Of a stretch of 35,953 nt of DNA, positions 19,206-31,182 are shown in pieces. Both the position numbers and the translations under genes were made by a program. Every line of letters begins with the position of its first letter. The first letter of the stretch is position 1. The notes beneath the pieces are model-generated. The model was not told where the DNA came from. It saw only the letters and a program-made list of their open reading frames with translations, and searched no databases. Source of the stretch: Sanchytrium tribonematis (Eukaryota > Sanchytriomycota > Sanchytriomycetes > Sanchytriales > Sanchytriaceae); assembly GCA_018985235.1 (NCBI GenBank), contig JADGIG010000036.1:1-35953 (forward strand), in the 5' to 3' direction.

Positions 19206-20639
19206 TTGATAAATTCGGGTTAAGTTGGTTTTGAATGTGAGATTTTTGATTTTTGGGAACTTCAACCGGAAATGGCAAATTTTTTGGTACCTCAATGTTA
19301 TTTGTGATGTATTTGGAATTCTTCTAGAAGACTCAAAAATGGTAAATGTATTTAGAGCAAAATTTGCGTTGAAAAAGATAAGAAATAATATTTCAGATAT
19401 TCTTAAAAAAATACAAACAATACCCGAACTTTTTCAAATCAATTCAAAGGTAGTATAAAAGCATTTCAATCTGGCACTCCAGATACACAAAAGATCTCGA
19501 AACTTGAAAACATCGTCAAAGATGCTTTTACAGGACATTTAGTTAAAATTACCAAATTAACAAAACATTTGACCTTCAATCACGCGCTATCTTAACTAGC
19601 TGCTTGGTATTTTATTTCACTTCTAAAATTATCAAATTGAATTTTAAAATTGAAAGGTGTTAAATTGGATAATTGAAATAGCTGCTGCCACTAATGATCA
19701 ACAAATTGATAATCTTTTGATAAATATCGTTTTCAAGATTAGTTTTACCAGCACAAAATGCTAATTTATCTTTGAATTTTAATCAGTATTGTAATAAAGA
19801 ACGCATAAGGAGATCGGGTAATAATGCTAGGCTGAAAGGCGAAGATTCGATTGATTTAGATTCGTGATCTCTTTGGTTTTAGATTTGGTTTTAACCTTAG
19901 CTTTTAATTTGGGTGTTGGGCGACTGGCTGGGATGTTTGATTTTTTTGATTTTTTGTTGGATATACAGATGGTTGGCAAATGGTATTTTGATGTGGTCTG
20001 TGTTGGTGTCAAAAGATCAATAGATGCTGCTGCTGTTTGGTCATTTCTGTTAAATCTGGATCTGGATCTGGATATGAATATAAAAGGTCAATATGATTGA
20101 TATTTTCAATGCTCTTATTGGTAGGATCTGTAGATGACTTTTTAAAATATTCATCATATGGAATTCTTGAATCTTTTTCAAATTCATTGTTTAGAGGTAG
20201 AAACCGTCAAAATTAGAGAATAAATCGATAAAATAGCTTATTTCGTGAAATCAAAATTAACAAAATTTTATTGCTTCGATTTAGAGGCCCTTGTCTAAAA
20301 TTGAATAGGTGAAATATGAAATAGTTTTGGTGCTGGGACTTACTCTATATTTTGTCAAATATGGTTTGCGAGATGGTAATATTCCACCAGTTTTTTAATC
20401 TCGAACCCAATGCTCTATATTCAAGGGAGAAGATCCCAAACTCTATTGAAAGAAGTGGTGTTGCAAATCTAGGGAAAAGTTTCACATGACACACTTCAAA
20501 AATCCAGTCAATGACAAAGCCAAAAACTATTTCCAAATTTAACTTTCAGTGATAACTCTTTCATTCTAGATAAAATTATCGTGTCCAGAATGCCAATTCA
20601 TGATGTTGGCTCGAATAAATTTGTTATTTGCAATTCTAC
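19206..20639. other. Relic region, low-complexity basic frame, no identified gene
   Basis: Plus strand 19470-19600 has a protein-like stretch (KLENIVKDAFTGHLVKITKL). Minus strand 20012-19827 encodes a Lys/Thr/Pro-rich stretch (PKLKAKVKTKSKTKE) of the kind seen in retroelement tails. A GGATCT hexamer repeats three times near 20056. Minus strand 20536-20345 is open but featureless. None of these can be assigned. Confidence 0.4.
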
Positions 20640-22500
20640 TAAATTTTCAGGCAGGTATGGACACTAAACCTATCTAAGTTCAGTTTATTCAAAAAAATCA
20701 GCTAATGGAGGTTATGATGATAAATCTCGAGCAAAAGACGCTGTTAGTCCACTCAAGTCCTTTAAAAGAGACTCGGATCTTTCCCAGTATCACCTTTTAA
20801 AATCTATTCGCATCCAGATTAAATTTCTCATTTGGACATTTTCTACCAAATTAACGCATCCATCAAGAAATGAGTAATTAGTATCACCATTTTGACTATA
20901 GAAATACATATATCTCATGTAATAGTCACAATCTCTGTGGTCAATTTTTAATGCATCTAAAGAATGAATCAGTTTCAAATTGGGGTTTTTGGAATGAATC
21001 ATTTTCAAATTTAATGGTGAATAAACATCAGTATCCTGTTTATGAATCACAACTTCTTTAGATACCATGTCAATGGCCATAAATGCAATAAATCCAACAG
21101 AATTTACCATATTACCATATTTTTTTAAAGGTGATAATTTGACATAATTGAAGATAATCGTTTTCTCATCAAATCCAAAGAACAATCTGGCCGCTACACT
21201 TTTCACATTATCTTTTCTGTACATCTTGGTGCTGATGCACTGAATTTTAGATTTCTGCTCAAAAACTTCGACCATTTTAAAATTGATAAGATCTTTCATT
21301 TTAGTGTCCTGGACCTCTTACTTCAATACAGTTGTGGCAGCAGATTCACTATATCCCTTAATATGCTGCATCTGACTAGATAACATGCTGGTGTTGATTT
21401 TGCTTGATTTTTCTTCCCGCTGAAAATTTGCCTCAGTGTCTTCTTTGAACTCCTTTACGACTTTATTAATGTCATTAATATATATTGATATGACAAATTT
21501 ACCAAAAGGATCATCGGATTTCTCTTCAAGCATGATTTTGTAGGCTTTGATGTAATAAAGAAAATAATCACTAACTCTCCAGATGGATGATATGGTCAAA
21601 TGATGGTATTTGCCTCTTTATCCATGAATTCCTGCACTTCTTGCTCTTTGTGCTGCAAGAATAGTAGATACTGCTCTTTTGTGGAGAAATTGGAATTGTT
21701 TTTTGAGATATCTGGCCTATAAATCATGAGATGGTCTTTCCCAAGCAGCTTTAAAATACTCAGTAGCAAATGCTAATTGATCCAATGTATATGATTTGTA
21801 AGCAGAATTGAAGAATTCTGCTAATTTATTAAATTCTTGCACAAATTGAATTAAATCAATAAATTTGAATTTATCAATTTAATTCATACGCAGTATCAAT
21901 AGTAATGAAAAACCTGAATGTATTTAAATACAGTCTATTTACGATGACTTCTTTGATTACATCTTCTGGAGCAATGTCCTTTTTGATCATGAGTGGTCGC
22001 ATGTCTTGTATAGTGTCCAAAAGGGCATTCTTTTGAATACTAATGAAGACAAATAAGTAATTGGATGGTACTGGGGATTTTCTTGAATATGATCTTTAAT
22101 CCAGTTAATTAAATAATGTATATCTTGGTTGACTAAGTGGTTGATGGGATAATGATAGTTGAAGGATTAGTTCTTGACGAATGTAGTTCATTCTTTTATT
22201 TTCGCCTTCGCGGTCATTGTGGTTGGATCAGTGATTAAATGTTTCATAAGAGAGCAGACTAATACAAAGATGGTCATTAAACCCAATTCTCTGTAATAAT
22301 CGTTTCTGAAAATTCCAAACATGCTGAACTTTCTTGCGATATTTTTAAATAAAAGGCGATTTTTTTTTGAAGAAAAAACAATTTGACAGCCCCAAATCCA
22401 TAGAACAATTAATGCCAGTTTACATCTTGGGAGAGTTTGAAATCAAAGTATGGTGTCAAATTTAACAATGTTCGAATCAACACTTCTTTCAAACTAGCCT
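20640..22500 (-). pseudogene. Large decayed protein-coding gene, unknown family
   Basis: Nearly the whole minus strand here reads as protein when allowed to change frame. In order from the 5' side (22500): SLKEVLIRTLLNLTPYFDF, FGAVKLFFLQKKIAFYLKI, NYIRQELILQLSLSHQPLS, HYLINWIKDHIQENPQYHP, DTIQDMRPLMIKKDIAPEDV, KFIDLIQFVQEFNKLAEFF, QHKEQEVQEFMDKEANTI, the open stretch 21599-21318 (WRVSDYFLYYIKAYKIM, INDINKVVKEFKED), and 21299-20790 (VKSVAARLFFGFDEKTIIF, MAIDMVSKEVVIHKQDTDVY), and past a TGA RSESLLKDLSGLTASF. About 550-600 residues. I do not recognise it; a structural (gag-like) or replication protein of a mobile element is possible. It has at least five frame breaks and several stops. Confidence 0.5.
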
Positions 22501-22794
22501 GTAAAATGCACCAAATATCCATCTTTTTACTTAATCAATAATACATCTTCATTTTTTGATTTGACTTTCAATCCCATACTTACAACTATCTGAAATCAAA
22601 GCACGTGCACTAAAATAGAAATATCCGATATTTCTAACGGTAAAATAAGACTACTATCAATTGGTCGTGAAATTAGACAACAAAATGAATCTTAATGTCA
22701 TGTTTTTCACCGGCAAATGAATGGCGGGTCACAAAAACTCAGTCTATTTGACAACCAACTACAAATGCTAGTGATAATCCATCAAACCATGGTA

Positions 22795-23140
22795 AATTCT
22801 CTTTTGGTGACTTTGAAGTTGCATTAAGCGATTTGCCAAATGGGAAAACTGCAGGACCAAATGAAATAAATTTAGAAATGCTCAAAAAGTATCAACTTTC
22901 TGGAAAAACTGCTTAAGTGGACAAAGCTATGTCTATGGAGTGGCTGCTTACCTAAACTATGTTATAGTAGTGATCTGAAGGACTTAATAAAAAGGGTGAT
23001 GTCTCAAATCTAAAAAATTTCCGTTACATTTGTCTTTCCTCACATGTTCGAAAGTTATTGGAAAAGATGATTCACAATACGACTGAATCCAAATTCACTA
23101 GTTCAAATAATTCTCTAAATCCAAAGTGACCAGCATGGTC
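22795..23140 (+). pseudogene. Non-LTR retrotransposon reverse-transcriptase fragment
   Basis: Palm-domain start of a LINE-type reverse transcriptase. Seen: FGDFEVALSDLPNGKTAGPN and EINLEMLKK, the GKAPGPDxI-type motif; after a frame break LKWTKLCLWSGCLPKL; then LIKKGDVSNLKNFRYICLSS and RKLLEKMIH, the classical KKGD...N(Y/F)RPIxLxSxxxKLxEKII motif. The expected YxDD block is not found downstream. Fragment only, at least two frame breaks. Confidence 0.7.
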
Positions 23141-23941
23141 AATTGGCGTTTTCTACGAACGTGATTGGTCGGTAATATCAAGAATACTAAGGGAAGCTAT
23201 CTTGATAAGCTTTCCAATTATTTACTAATGGATGATTATCTGAAGTGTTTAATAAATATGATTTTTAAAAAAGGTGCCCAATGTACAAACAATGAGGATT
23301 TATGAGTCATGTTTGACTATTCACATTCTATTGAGGTGGAGCGATTTTTATCAGCAATTTACTAGCCATACAGTCCATAGACTCAATAAATCAACCAAAA
23401 ACATTAAATACTATTCAAATCCAAATCTATGAAATCCATCAGCACCTAATCAAAACTCTCCATCAAGCTATTAAAGAGGCAAATACCATACAGATTTATT
23501 GTAAGATGTGTAAAATGCCATGAAAATCATAAATTTGCTTTCACACCAAATTATGATTCCAACGAATTTGCATTTAAATCTACTCACCACTGACACAAGA
23601 TTACACTTATTACAGTCAATACATGAATATGACAAGTGTTATGACTCATTCATTGCCCAAGTGTTTTACACAGATGCGTTTTATAAAATCAGATTAGGGG
23701 ATTGCACTTGGTGCCATCTTTATCTTATCCAACAAAACATTCAAATTACTAGATGCTGAACTATTTGCCATTCTTGTTACAAAGCCAAATGGTGAAATAT
23801 TTTGGTTAGTCCTTAATTAACGTCTTCTAAATACCATGTTGGTGATTGTATGCCAGCCATTGCCTTTGATTATAAATTTACTAAACGCATTGGTGGGATC
23901 CTGTTATTTTAGTTTTTTTAACATGTCTGACGGTTACAGAG
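23141..23941. other. Relic stretch without an assigned gene
   Basis: Short protein-like pieces occur on the plus strand (LDKLSNYLLMDDYLKCLINM near 23200; LLDAELFAILVTKPNGEIFW near 23750), some perhaps belonging to the reverse-transcriptase relics on either side. No motif is firm enough to name. Confidence 0.35.
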
Positions 23942-24600
23942 ACTGGGGAATTATCAAGCTTTGAGACAAGTAATGGTCGCCAATATTGTTTGAAAAGACC
24001 TGCTCAAAATGCTTGTTGTTCTCCAGGTTTATTTCAACACAATTTAATGCAAATTTTACGACATTTGAAGAAAATGGGTCTACATATTGATGATTTGATT
24101 ATTCATGACCGTTAAATGAATGAACACAAGCAGCAGATACGCTAATTGATTACAACATGCAACAAATTACATTTTCGCATAAATTGGGAAAAAGCGCAGA
24201 TTTGTCACAGTAGTATATTTGAGATTTGAGGTTGTTAGCATTGGTTATAGGTTCAAAACGGACTATTTCAAAGATTTACACATCATTGTCAGTTCCAAGT
24301 CTAAGAAAGAAGTACAACGAATCATCGGCATGATCAATTGGGTTATTCAAATTTAAAGGGATATGAGGTGCTAATTCAACCATTTGTATGATACTAAAGC
24401 ATGACAGATTCAAGTGGACTGATGACGCAGAAATTTCAGAAACAAAGAATATAGAATTAAAACATTTCACAAAAAGGGATTTGATCTCTTCTGTGGTGCA
24501 TCAAAACACAGAGTTAGGAGTTCCTTACACCAGAATGGGCGAATCAGTGTCATTATTTAACAAGTGTTTAACAGAAACAGAGAGCTTCTGAAATTCATTG
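23942..24600 (+). pseudogene. Ty3/gypsy-type reverse-transcriptase relic
   Basis: LTR-retrotransposon pol fragment. In one frame: ELSSFETSNGRQYCLKRP and SPGLFQHNLMQILRHLKKM, then HIDDLIIHDR (catalytic Asp pair at 24089-24094), MNEHKQQIR, LITTCNKLHFRINWEKAQI. After a shift: FEVVSIGYRFKTDYFKD, KKEVQRIIGMINWVIQ, and finally HDRFKWTDDAEISETKN, which matches the gypsy order FGxxxS...KxxQxFLGxxNxxRxFI...FxWTxxxxxAF leading into RNase H. Two TAAs within the first frame sit where Gln is expected (EHKQQIRxLI). No LTRs were found. It is dead. Confidence 0.75.
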
Positions 24601-25689
24601 AGAACTAAGGAAGGTATATGTGTATTGGTGATAACGGGTATGCAACATGTTCACACTATTTTATAGTTTTGAGTTACATTAAAAGCCGGATGATTAAGCA
24701 TCAAAATTTCAAGTTAACACTATATTGTTGTGGATAGAGTGCTTGCTTGTTTTCAAGTTTATTGTGTATTGATTTTGATTAATATGTCTGGATTCAAACA
24801 AACAGCCCGAAAGTATTATTAGATTCAGGATCAAAGCTTCAATAAAGGGGTGTGACGGTCCACGACCTTGACGAGTTCTTGTTTCGCTAACAGCAGCCAA
24901 ATTTTTATCATATTGTAACATGAATCTTGTCAAAATTCTAGTATTGCCAATTAAACTTTTTATATTAAATAAACCAATTCTAATGATATTGTTAATTGCT
25001 GATAGTGTTCGTTAATTATTAGGATATGGTAAAGGCTTAGATGGCCAATCAATGAAACAGGATCCAAATGTTGAAATTAAACAATTTTTAGCTTATTTTT
25101 GATTTCTCTTATGAATGTTTGTTTATAAGGAGGTATACCAATGTATTAATTTGAAATGCAGTAATGTGGTAGTATTTATTAATAAGAAGGTCATGTATGT
25201 GTTTAAGATTTTTTAATTTTATATTTTTTTGGTATTTATATTGAATTTAACTTGAGTTGCGATGAGTAATTACTCGGTGGAGGAGAATCTTTGGATTGGA
25301 TTTACTTGTGTACCGAAGGGGAGATAATGGACATCTTGTAATAGGTTGCAATAAAAATTACTAGTGAAGTGCTCTACATACACAGCCATTTGTTTAAAAT
25401 TCAGACACATGTAAATTGCAAGCGAATTTAAGAATTAAAACAATTGCTCTAAAAGACGCGGAATTAATTTCAAGTTGCAATTGGAGGAACTGAAACGCTT
25501 TCAGAGACACATGGTAAAAAAGGTGATCCCTTGGTGTATATGTGAAACTCCACTTGAGCAGAATAATTCTACTGCTTTGTGTGACTGTGTGTATTTAAGA
25601 TACTCCAGTGGAGCACAACTTAAATTTGTTCAACTCGGTCTGATACAAACTAATCATTTTAAATGAAATTTGTTTGTATACATAAGTAA
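24601..25689. other. Gene-free stretch
   Basis: Only short open frames such as 25475-25666 (QLEELKRFQRHMVKKVIPW) and minus 24933-24709, with no recognisable motif and stops at chance spacing. No repeat or RNA structure noted. Confidence 0.45.
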
Positions 25690-26040
25690 ATTTTATTGAT
25701 CACTAGAGGTACTATTTCTTTGGGGTTTATTTCGTACTCAACCCAATTGGTGTGGATTTCGGTTTGATGCAATATTTGAATTCACTGTAATTTTAATTTT
25801 GCAATTAATACATCTAATGAATGTAATTTACCCAAATCAACAACCAATTCTGAAACACAATTTCAAATACTAGTGATCCACTGAGTTCCCTCAGCATCAA
25901 TACCCGTACATGGTAAATGAAATACTCTTTTAATAGCATAATACTTTTTCAGTGTCATTCTTTCAAAAATCTCCGGTACTCCATTTGGGCCAAAATATTG
26001 AAAAAAATAGCCTCTGGACTACTACCTTCAAAATACAACA
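25690..26040 (-). pseudogene. Decayed frame of unknown family with two in-frame TGAs
   Basis: Minus strand reads YFFQYFGPNGVPEIFERMT, LKKYYAIKRVFHLPCTGID, AEGTQWITSI, TGA, NCVSELVVDLGKLHSLDVL, IAKLKLQ, TGA, IQILHQTEIHTNWVEYEI, NPKEIVPLVINKIY. The frame is continuous for over 100 codons apart from the two TGAs, with no frameshift. Not recognised. The TGAs could be decayed CGA or TGG codons. Confidence 0.45.
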
Positions 26041-26567
26041 TCCATTAAACTTCAATTATATTTGCATTTAATTTTATCTTTATATATTTGATTATTCTGT
26101 CATACTTGGATTCGATTTACTATTTTGGTAAAAAAAGGTAGGATTTGTAATGACAGCAGCAGAATAATATAGTTTAAATAGTTGATATGGCTCATAATTA
26201 CGCTAAAATTACTTGGTTTTGGTATGAAATGGATTAAAACGATCACTCATATTGAAATATCTACTCGGTTTAAGCCGTAATTCCACGCTATCGAATTCTT
26301 TCGTTTCTACAATGAATGATGTTGATAAATCACCTTCAACGTGTTCCAAAAAATCTTAAAATTATTATCCAATCAAAGATTATGAGAAAAATCTAGATAT
26401 ATGAAAAAACTGTTACTATTAATTGGAGTGATTGCTCTAGTATTTTAAAAATGAGTTTTACTCAAACTGAGTATAAAATTTATTCCGACACAAAGGGAAA
26501 CGACCATCTGAAATCTTGAAATCAAAATGCGTCTTGGTTGGAGGTGATGTCAATCGAATTCCTAAAA

Positions 26568-27034
26568 AGATGAACTTCATATTTTTTAGAATCAGAAGTC
26601 AAGAAACAAAACTTGGAATATTTACCGCCCCCAGATACACTGTTATTGGCTAGTAATATTGTGGATTCGAAGGAATCAGCTTTACTATCTCGTAATTTTG
26701 ATAACAAGAATAACGATACCAAGGCAATTCACATTATAAATAGAAAACCCGTAGTTGAAAATATGGTGGCAAAAATTCACGACTATATTCAAAGTGGGTT
26801 GTGGATCGTAAATTTGTGTTCAAACCCTACATTGCCAAGGATTTTATTCGAAATTGTCAACAATTTTAAGTAGCAATTCATGTTAGAATTAGATTTCATT
26901 AATGAATCAAGTCTAGCAGGTACCATTAGATTACTGTCAGTCGTAATAACACGATTGGATCAACGGAACACTTGTAAAATTGAATTTAATTCAAATATAA
27001 TACCTAAATTTGCAGCATTAGGGGAGAAATTGTG
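26568..27034 (+). pseudogene. Decayed frame of unknown family with an in-frame TAG
   Basis: Reads FLESEVKKQNLEYLPPPDT, LLLASNIVDSKESALLSRNF, AIHIINRKPVVENMVAKIH, DYIQSGLWIVNLCSNPTLP, then TAG within NFK-TAG-QFMLELDF, then SSLAGTIRLLSVVITRLDQR and FAALGEKL before a TGA. About 150 codons in a single frame, interrupted once. No domain recognised; mobile-element origin is likely from context only. Confidence 0.45.
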
Positions 27035-27632
27035 AGTCTTCTTCTACAATATTTCACCACTACCGCTTAATATCGCAGGGTAGTTAATAAAAGTAATCAA
27101 GTTTCTTTTAACTTGTTCTCTATTTTTTATATTAATCTCATTCACACTCTGAAATCTCAATTTAATTAAAAATTGTTCGACCAACATGAGCTTTGAAGTC
27201 AATAAGTTCAATTACATAATGAACTTACAATACAAGTTAACCTATCTTTGACCATTTCTGCCTCAATGTAAAAATAAATAATTTCAACTGATTGTAAATG
27301 CAGATAAGATGATTTACTGGGGTTTATGGCTTTATATAGCCCATATAACCTTCTAGTTCTTATCCATAAGCAGATAACACACCTATATTCCCATTCAAAA
27401 GTTCATCGAACGCCTTGCAATCAAGAACATTTTCCAGAGGCAGCCAATCTCTTTCATTTAAATAGTTCTTATATCGTGTATCGCTTAATGCTTGATATGT
27501 TGCAACTGCATCTCTACTAGTTCTTTTGAATCTTATTTCTTTTAACCGATTTACAGTGTAATGCCTGACATGCTCTTTCCACTAGCTTTAAACTTTTTAA
27601 ATCAACAAGAAAATGCGTGAAAACAATTTAAA
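27035..27632. other. Gene-free stretch
   Basis: No open frame with recognisable motif on either strand; a 64-codon open stretch at 27326-27520 looks random. Confidence 0.45.
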
Positions 27633-28354
27633 ATGAAACCAAAACCAAGTAAAAATGTCGTTGACTTTGGATTGGCAACTGCGTTGAGTGGTAAAATGAC
27701 ATTTGATTCTGATGAGAGTACTAAGAGTGATTTAAAAGAGCATTTGAATCTCCGATCACAACCCGATCTTTTTGACCAATCAAATTTAGCCAATCAAGAT
27801 ATTAGAGATGATTCAGAGTCATCTAGTTCAGATGAATATAGCGACATTGAAATGGACCAATTAGTTGAGTCCAATCAAAATTTGGATCAATCACAAATTT
27901 GGATCAGTCACAAATTAAAGCACCCACAAAAGCCCATGATCCTGCCGATGCTAAATCCAAGGTCAAGAAAGCTGTCTTCGAGCATTAAAATCCCATATTT
28001 TTCAACCCATTGAATTCCGGTAACAAATCTGATGATGCCTCAGCAACCTTGAATGCACTGGCAGATCCTCTCGTAAATCAAAAGAGCACCACTGCCACCC
28101 TATCCTGTCGAAAAGGTCAAAGACAAACCGACTGAGTTTTTAATTTGATTGAAAATGATCACTTTCCAGTATGCAAATGGAAACCAGACACCACCATTGA
28201 AAACATTTTCTCACACAGTGATTATCATTACATTGTAAACAATATCTTGGCATATCCTGATACATCAAAATTTATTGATAAATTCTCCACCATCTTCTTA
28301 TCGCCAAAAACTGAGTCAGAAATCCAAGTCAAGTGCATTCTATTAAACAGGTAA
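27633..28354 (+). pseudogene. Acidic, Ser-rich frame pieces of unknown family (gag-like?)
   Basis: First piece from ATG 27633 (MKPKPSKNVVDFGLATALSG), continuing with an acidic serine-rich stretch (DDSESSSSDEYSDIEMDQ) and a Gln/Asn-rich repeat-like part (NQNLDQSQIWISH) to 28013. After frame changes it continues NSGNKSDDASATLNALADPL and, from 28145, NDHFPVCKWKPDTTIENIF, SHSDYHYIVNNILAYPDT, SKFIDKFSTIFLSPKTESEI. The composition and the position among retroelement relics suggest a gag-like protein, but there is no zinc knuckle or other diagnostic motif. Confidence 0.4.
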
Positions 28355-28499
28355 TCTATCTTGAGTTAACCCAGCTACACATTGCCATCTCAAATCATTT
28401 CGCATTTTGTTGCCAACCAACCATTCAAATATGCGATTTGAGTAAATGAGGAACCTTACGCCACTTACCAGGAATCGAATTATGAACTAGCATGTTTAT

Positions 28500-28896
28500 T
28501 CTTGCTTCTTTTTGCAAGTCATCTCAATTAAGTCCAAATTCACTTTTGGACCAATATTTTCTTTGGAGATGAAGCTTATTTTGAGTTAAACAATTGTAGT
28601 GCAGGTCAGCAATTTGTGTACCTTACTTTAGAGGTGAGTTACAACGATCACGTAGAATAATGGCATATATGTGTATTTCTTACAAATTTGGTCCAATATT
28701 TATACATTTCTTGGAGGCAAACACAAGTGTAACTGCAAATGTCTATCAAAGACAGATAATTCCCAAAATTGCTAGCAGTTTAGTAAATAGCCAGTCGAAT
28801 TATAGAGTAGTAAATAATGAACCATACGCATTTATTGATGATAACCGTTGTCTCACTGGGGTGATGGATCTTTGGAGGCATTATCGGCTGAATTGA
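28500..28896 (+). pseudogene. Tc1/mariner-like (DDE_3) transposase fragment
   Basis: Seen: WTNIFFGDEAYFELNN, with the Asp-Glu pair typical of the first catalytic Asp of Tc1-like enzymes (Asp at 28568-28570); then ISYKFGPIFIHFLEANTSV and TANVYQRQIIPKIA, the xxNxxxYxxxLxxxxxP motif; then PYAFIDDNRCLTGVMDLW, the DNxxxHxxxxVxxW region with the second Asp (28837-28842). The spacing fits DDE_3 endonucleases. The N-terminal DNA-binding part and the third acidic residue are not seen. Confidence 0.6.
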
Positions 28897-29439
28897 AGGG
28901 TGAAAGAAATGTTGCTTGAAGATATGCTATACTTTGGGACAGATATGGTGAAATTTAAGGTATAATTTGATAACATAGGAATTTATTGAAGATAGATTAT
29001 TAAATCACTTGGATATAGACTACATAAAAGCATCTTATTTGGGTATTCCAGGTAGATTGAATAATATCTTGACTCGAGGTAGTAGGGCATATACAATAAA
29101 TAGTTCGCTAGTTATTTTAATTGTAATGAAAGCGAGTTGAAGGGTAAAAATTTGGGGAACGTAGTTTAAAAGATTTATTGAATGCACTTTACACAATTGA
29201 ATGATTTAATTATTAATAAGGATGGAACCATCATTTAGAAACGATTAAGAGGTAGTAGAACGCTTCTTCCATCAAATTCATATGAAATTCTAGTGTTGAA
29301 AGTGACAGATTTCATGCAGAGGTGCTTTTATCTCCTTCAAATGACTCCGCGCCAATTCAAAATTTTCGCGATACAGCCAAAATCAGACCTTCACGACCGG
29401 ATATTACTCATCATGCTGTCAAATATGATCAGGAAATTC
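28897..29439. other. Gene-free stretch
   Basis: AT-rich with only short frames. A few residues (YIKASYLGIPGRLNNILTRG near 29020) look protein-like but cannot be assigned. Confidence 0.4.
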
Positions 29440-30340
29440 CCCATTTGCAGAAAAATTACCTCAGAATCTCTTATTTAAATATAGACGGCATTCCCGCAAA
29501 ACAAAGATCTGTTGCTCCAATGATGGATTTTTCTCAATCAGATATTATCATATATGGAGAAGCCAAAGCAGCACGTTAAAAATCATTAGACCCAGCCATT
29601 GTATTTAAGACAGAGACTGAGAATCATCAATATGGTCTTTGCGTTGCTTTGAACAGGAAATATAAAAATCAAGTGCTTTCTATAAGATATTTTTTACCTT
29701 ATCATCTCCGAATTTGGAATATTGGTAATTACATTTAAAATTAAATTGCCAAAATCTTTTATTATCGGTGACTCAAACAAGTCTATTTTAAAAGAAATTG
29801 CACCTGGTTCATATAAACTTGGGAAAGACATGCTTTCTAGCTATTCTACGGATCTCAAACAACTCAATAAAGAGCTAGATGATGAAACACTGGTCAATTC
29901 ATGAAACCCCAAACTGGACAACCCAGTAACATTATATGATCAAAAGACTTGATAAGAAAAGAACTACGTTCCAAGTGGACCAAAGATTATCCCACGCATT
30001 TCAATCAAGAGTTCGTAAATGCTCCAAATCATTTCGCATTTGTGATCTTGTATAAAATTAAAAGAAGTGGTAAACCACAAGGTGTATAAAATTAAAAGAA
30101 GTGGTAAACCACAAGGTGAAGATCTGGTCGATAAAGAGATGCTCCATGTGTGTTCAGCTCGTTATATAGCATTAACCAGTCCAGTACTTGGGATTTAAAA
30201 TCTCGGCTACTGGATTGAATCTTAATCAACTAGTACAAAGTAATCTCAAGGCTGCCCGTCACCGAGTGAAAGCATTGGTCAGGTTCGGTATTGATATTGA
30301 AAAACCATCGTATAATTTAGGGTGTTATCATTGCCACTGA
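29440..30340 (+). pseudogene. Non-LTR retrotransposon relic: AP endonuclease and post-RT part
   Basis: Begins with an APE-type endonuclease N-terminus, LRISYLNIDGIPAKQRS and DIIIYGEAK (the Asn and Glu of the xxNxxG...E motif), a TAA, then YGLCVALNRKYKNQ and, after a shift, FGILVITFKIKLPKSFIIGD followed by SN, the GDxN motif. From 30040 it carries KIKRSGKPQGEDLVDKEML and, after shifts, LGYWIES and GLNLNQLVQSNLKAARHRVK with ALVRFGIDIEKPS, like the region downstream of the LINE reverse transcriptase. The reverse transcriptase itself is missing, so an internal deletion is likely. Confidence 0.6.
30051..30118 (+). repeat. Perfect 34-bp tandem duplication
   Basis: Units 30051-30084 and 30085-30118 are identical; each contains the palindrome GTGGTAAACCAC shifted by one base. 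The unit is not a multiple of 3, so it adds to the frame damage of the LINE relic around it. Confidence 0.9.
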
Positions 30341-31050
30341 TACCTTTGATAGTAAAATACAGTTCTAACAACATAACAGCATTTTCTATTTCTATGGTAA
30401 ATGAGGCATTTTCGCACTTATCATAGGCAGTAAGAAAGCTAGGCCATATGCGTGCACATTCTGACCTATCAAATATGAAAACATGTTTTAAAACAAGGCT
30501 ATAAACGGCTATAATAAATAAATGAATTGAACATTAAAAATTGATAATTTTACTATTAAATGTAAGAAAAATGTAATATTTTAAGTTGTAATGTGTCCTA
30601 GTGCTTGCGATTGGTCTTTTAATAGTTAAATTAGCTATATTTAATATATTATTTTGTTGTTTTCACAGTAGCAAAGTCACTATAGATTTTAAAAAGTTAC
30701 TAATAATAAATAGAAGACTAATGACACCCTCAAGCTAATTAATTTGTCAATTTTATTTTATTTTATATAGTCACTATAGATAAACAAAACACTTGAAGTT
30801 TTGCAGTTACTTTAATAAGCTATATGGATATAATACAATGGACTCGTATTATTCATTGTACTTCTACGTTGATGTTGCATCACTCCCAATTCTGTTATAA
30901 AAGCCTTCAAAATAACACAAACAAAAGCTGAAATTTTGCATAATACTAATAAAACATTTATTTTAAATTTGTATGTTAAATAACTCCGGCAAGGATGTTT
31001 CAAATTTAACAAAAGTTTGAAATTTTTTCCTAGTCTATTTATTGACTATT
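30341..31050. other. AT-rich spacer
   Basis: No gene seen. The 13-mer AGTCACTATAGAT occurs twice in direct orientation (near 30674 and 30769). The right edge at 31048-31050 (ATT) is the target duplication of the Harbinger element. Confidence 0.5.
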
Positions 31051-31065
31051 AGAGTGTTTGCGATT
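31051..31065 (+). repeat. Left TIR of the Harbinger element
   Basis: AGAGTGTTTGCGATT, perfect reverse complement of 32488-32502. Confidence 0.88.
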
Positions 31066-31182
31066 GACGCTTACAAATAAATTTTCAAAATGTTTGGAAA
31101 TACCCCTTTGTATCTCCTTTAAATTTTTGGAAAATCACGTGAAAATAACCCAGTTTTGAAAATCCAATTTGCAAATTTTAAA

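Noticed and set aside
20050-20070. GGATCT hexamer repeat as a regulatory array
   Set aside because: Only three units; a trivial microsatellite.
13500-26040. TGA might encode tryptophan in this genome
   Set aside because: Several relic frames would read well with TGA as Trp, but host genes use TGG for Trp, and the eL33 gene ends with TGA precisely at its conserved C-terminus. The TGAs occur only in dead mobile elements and some align with Arg, not Trp.
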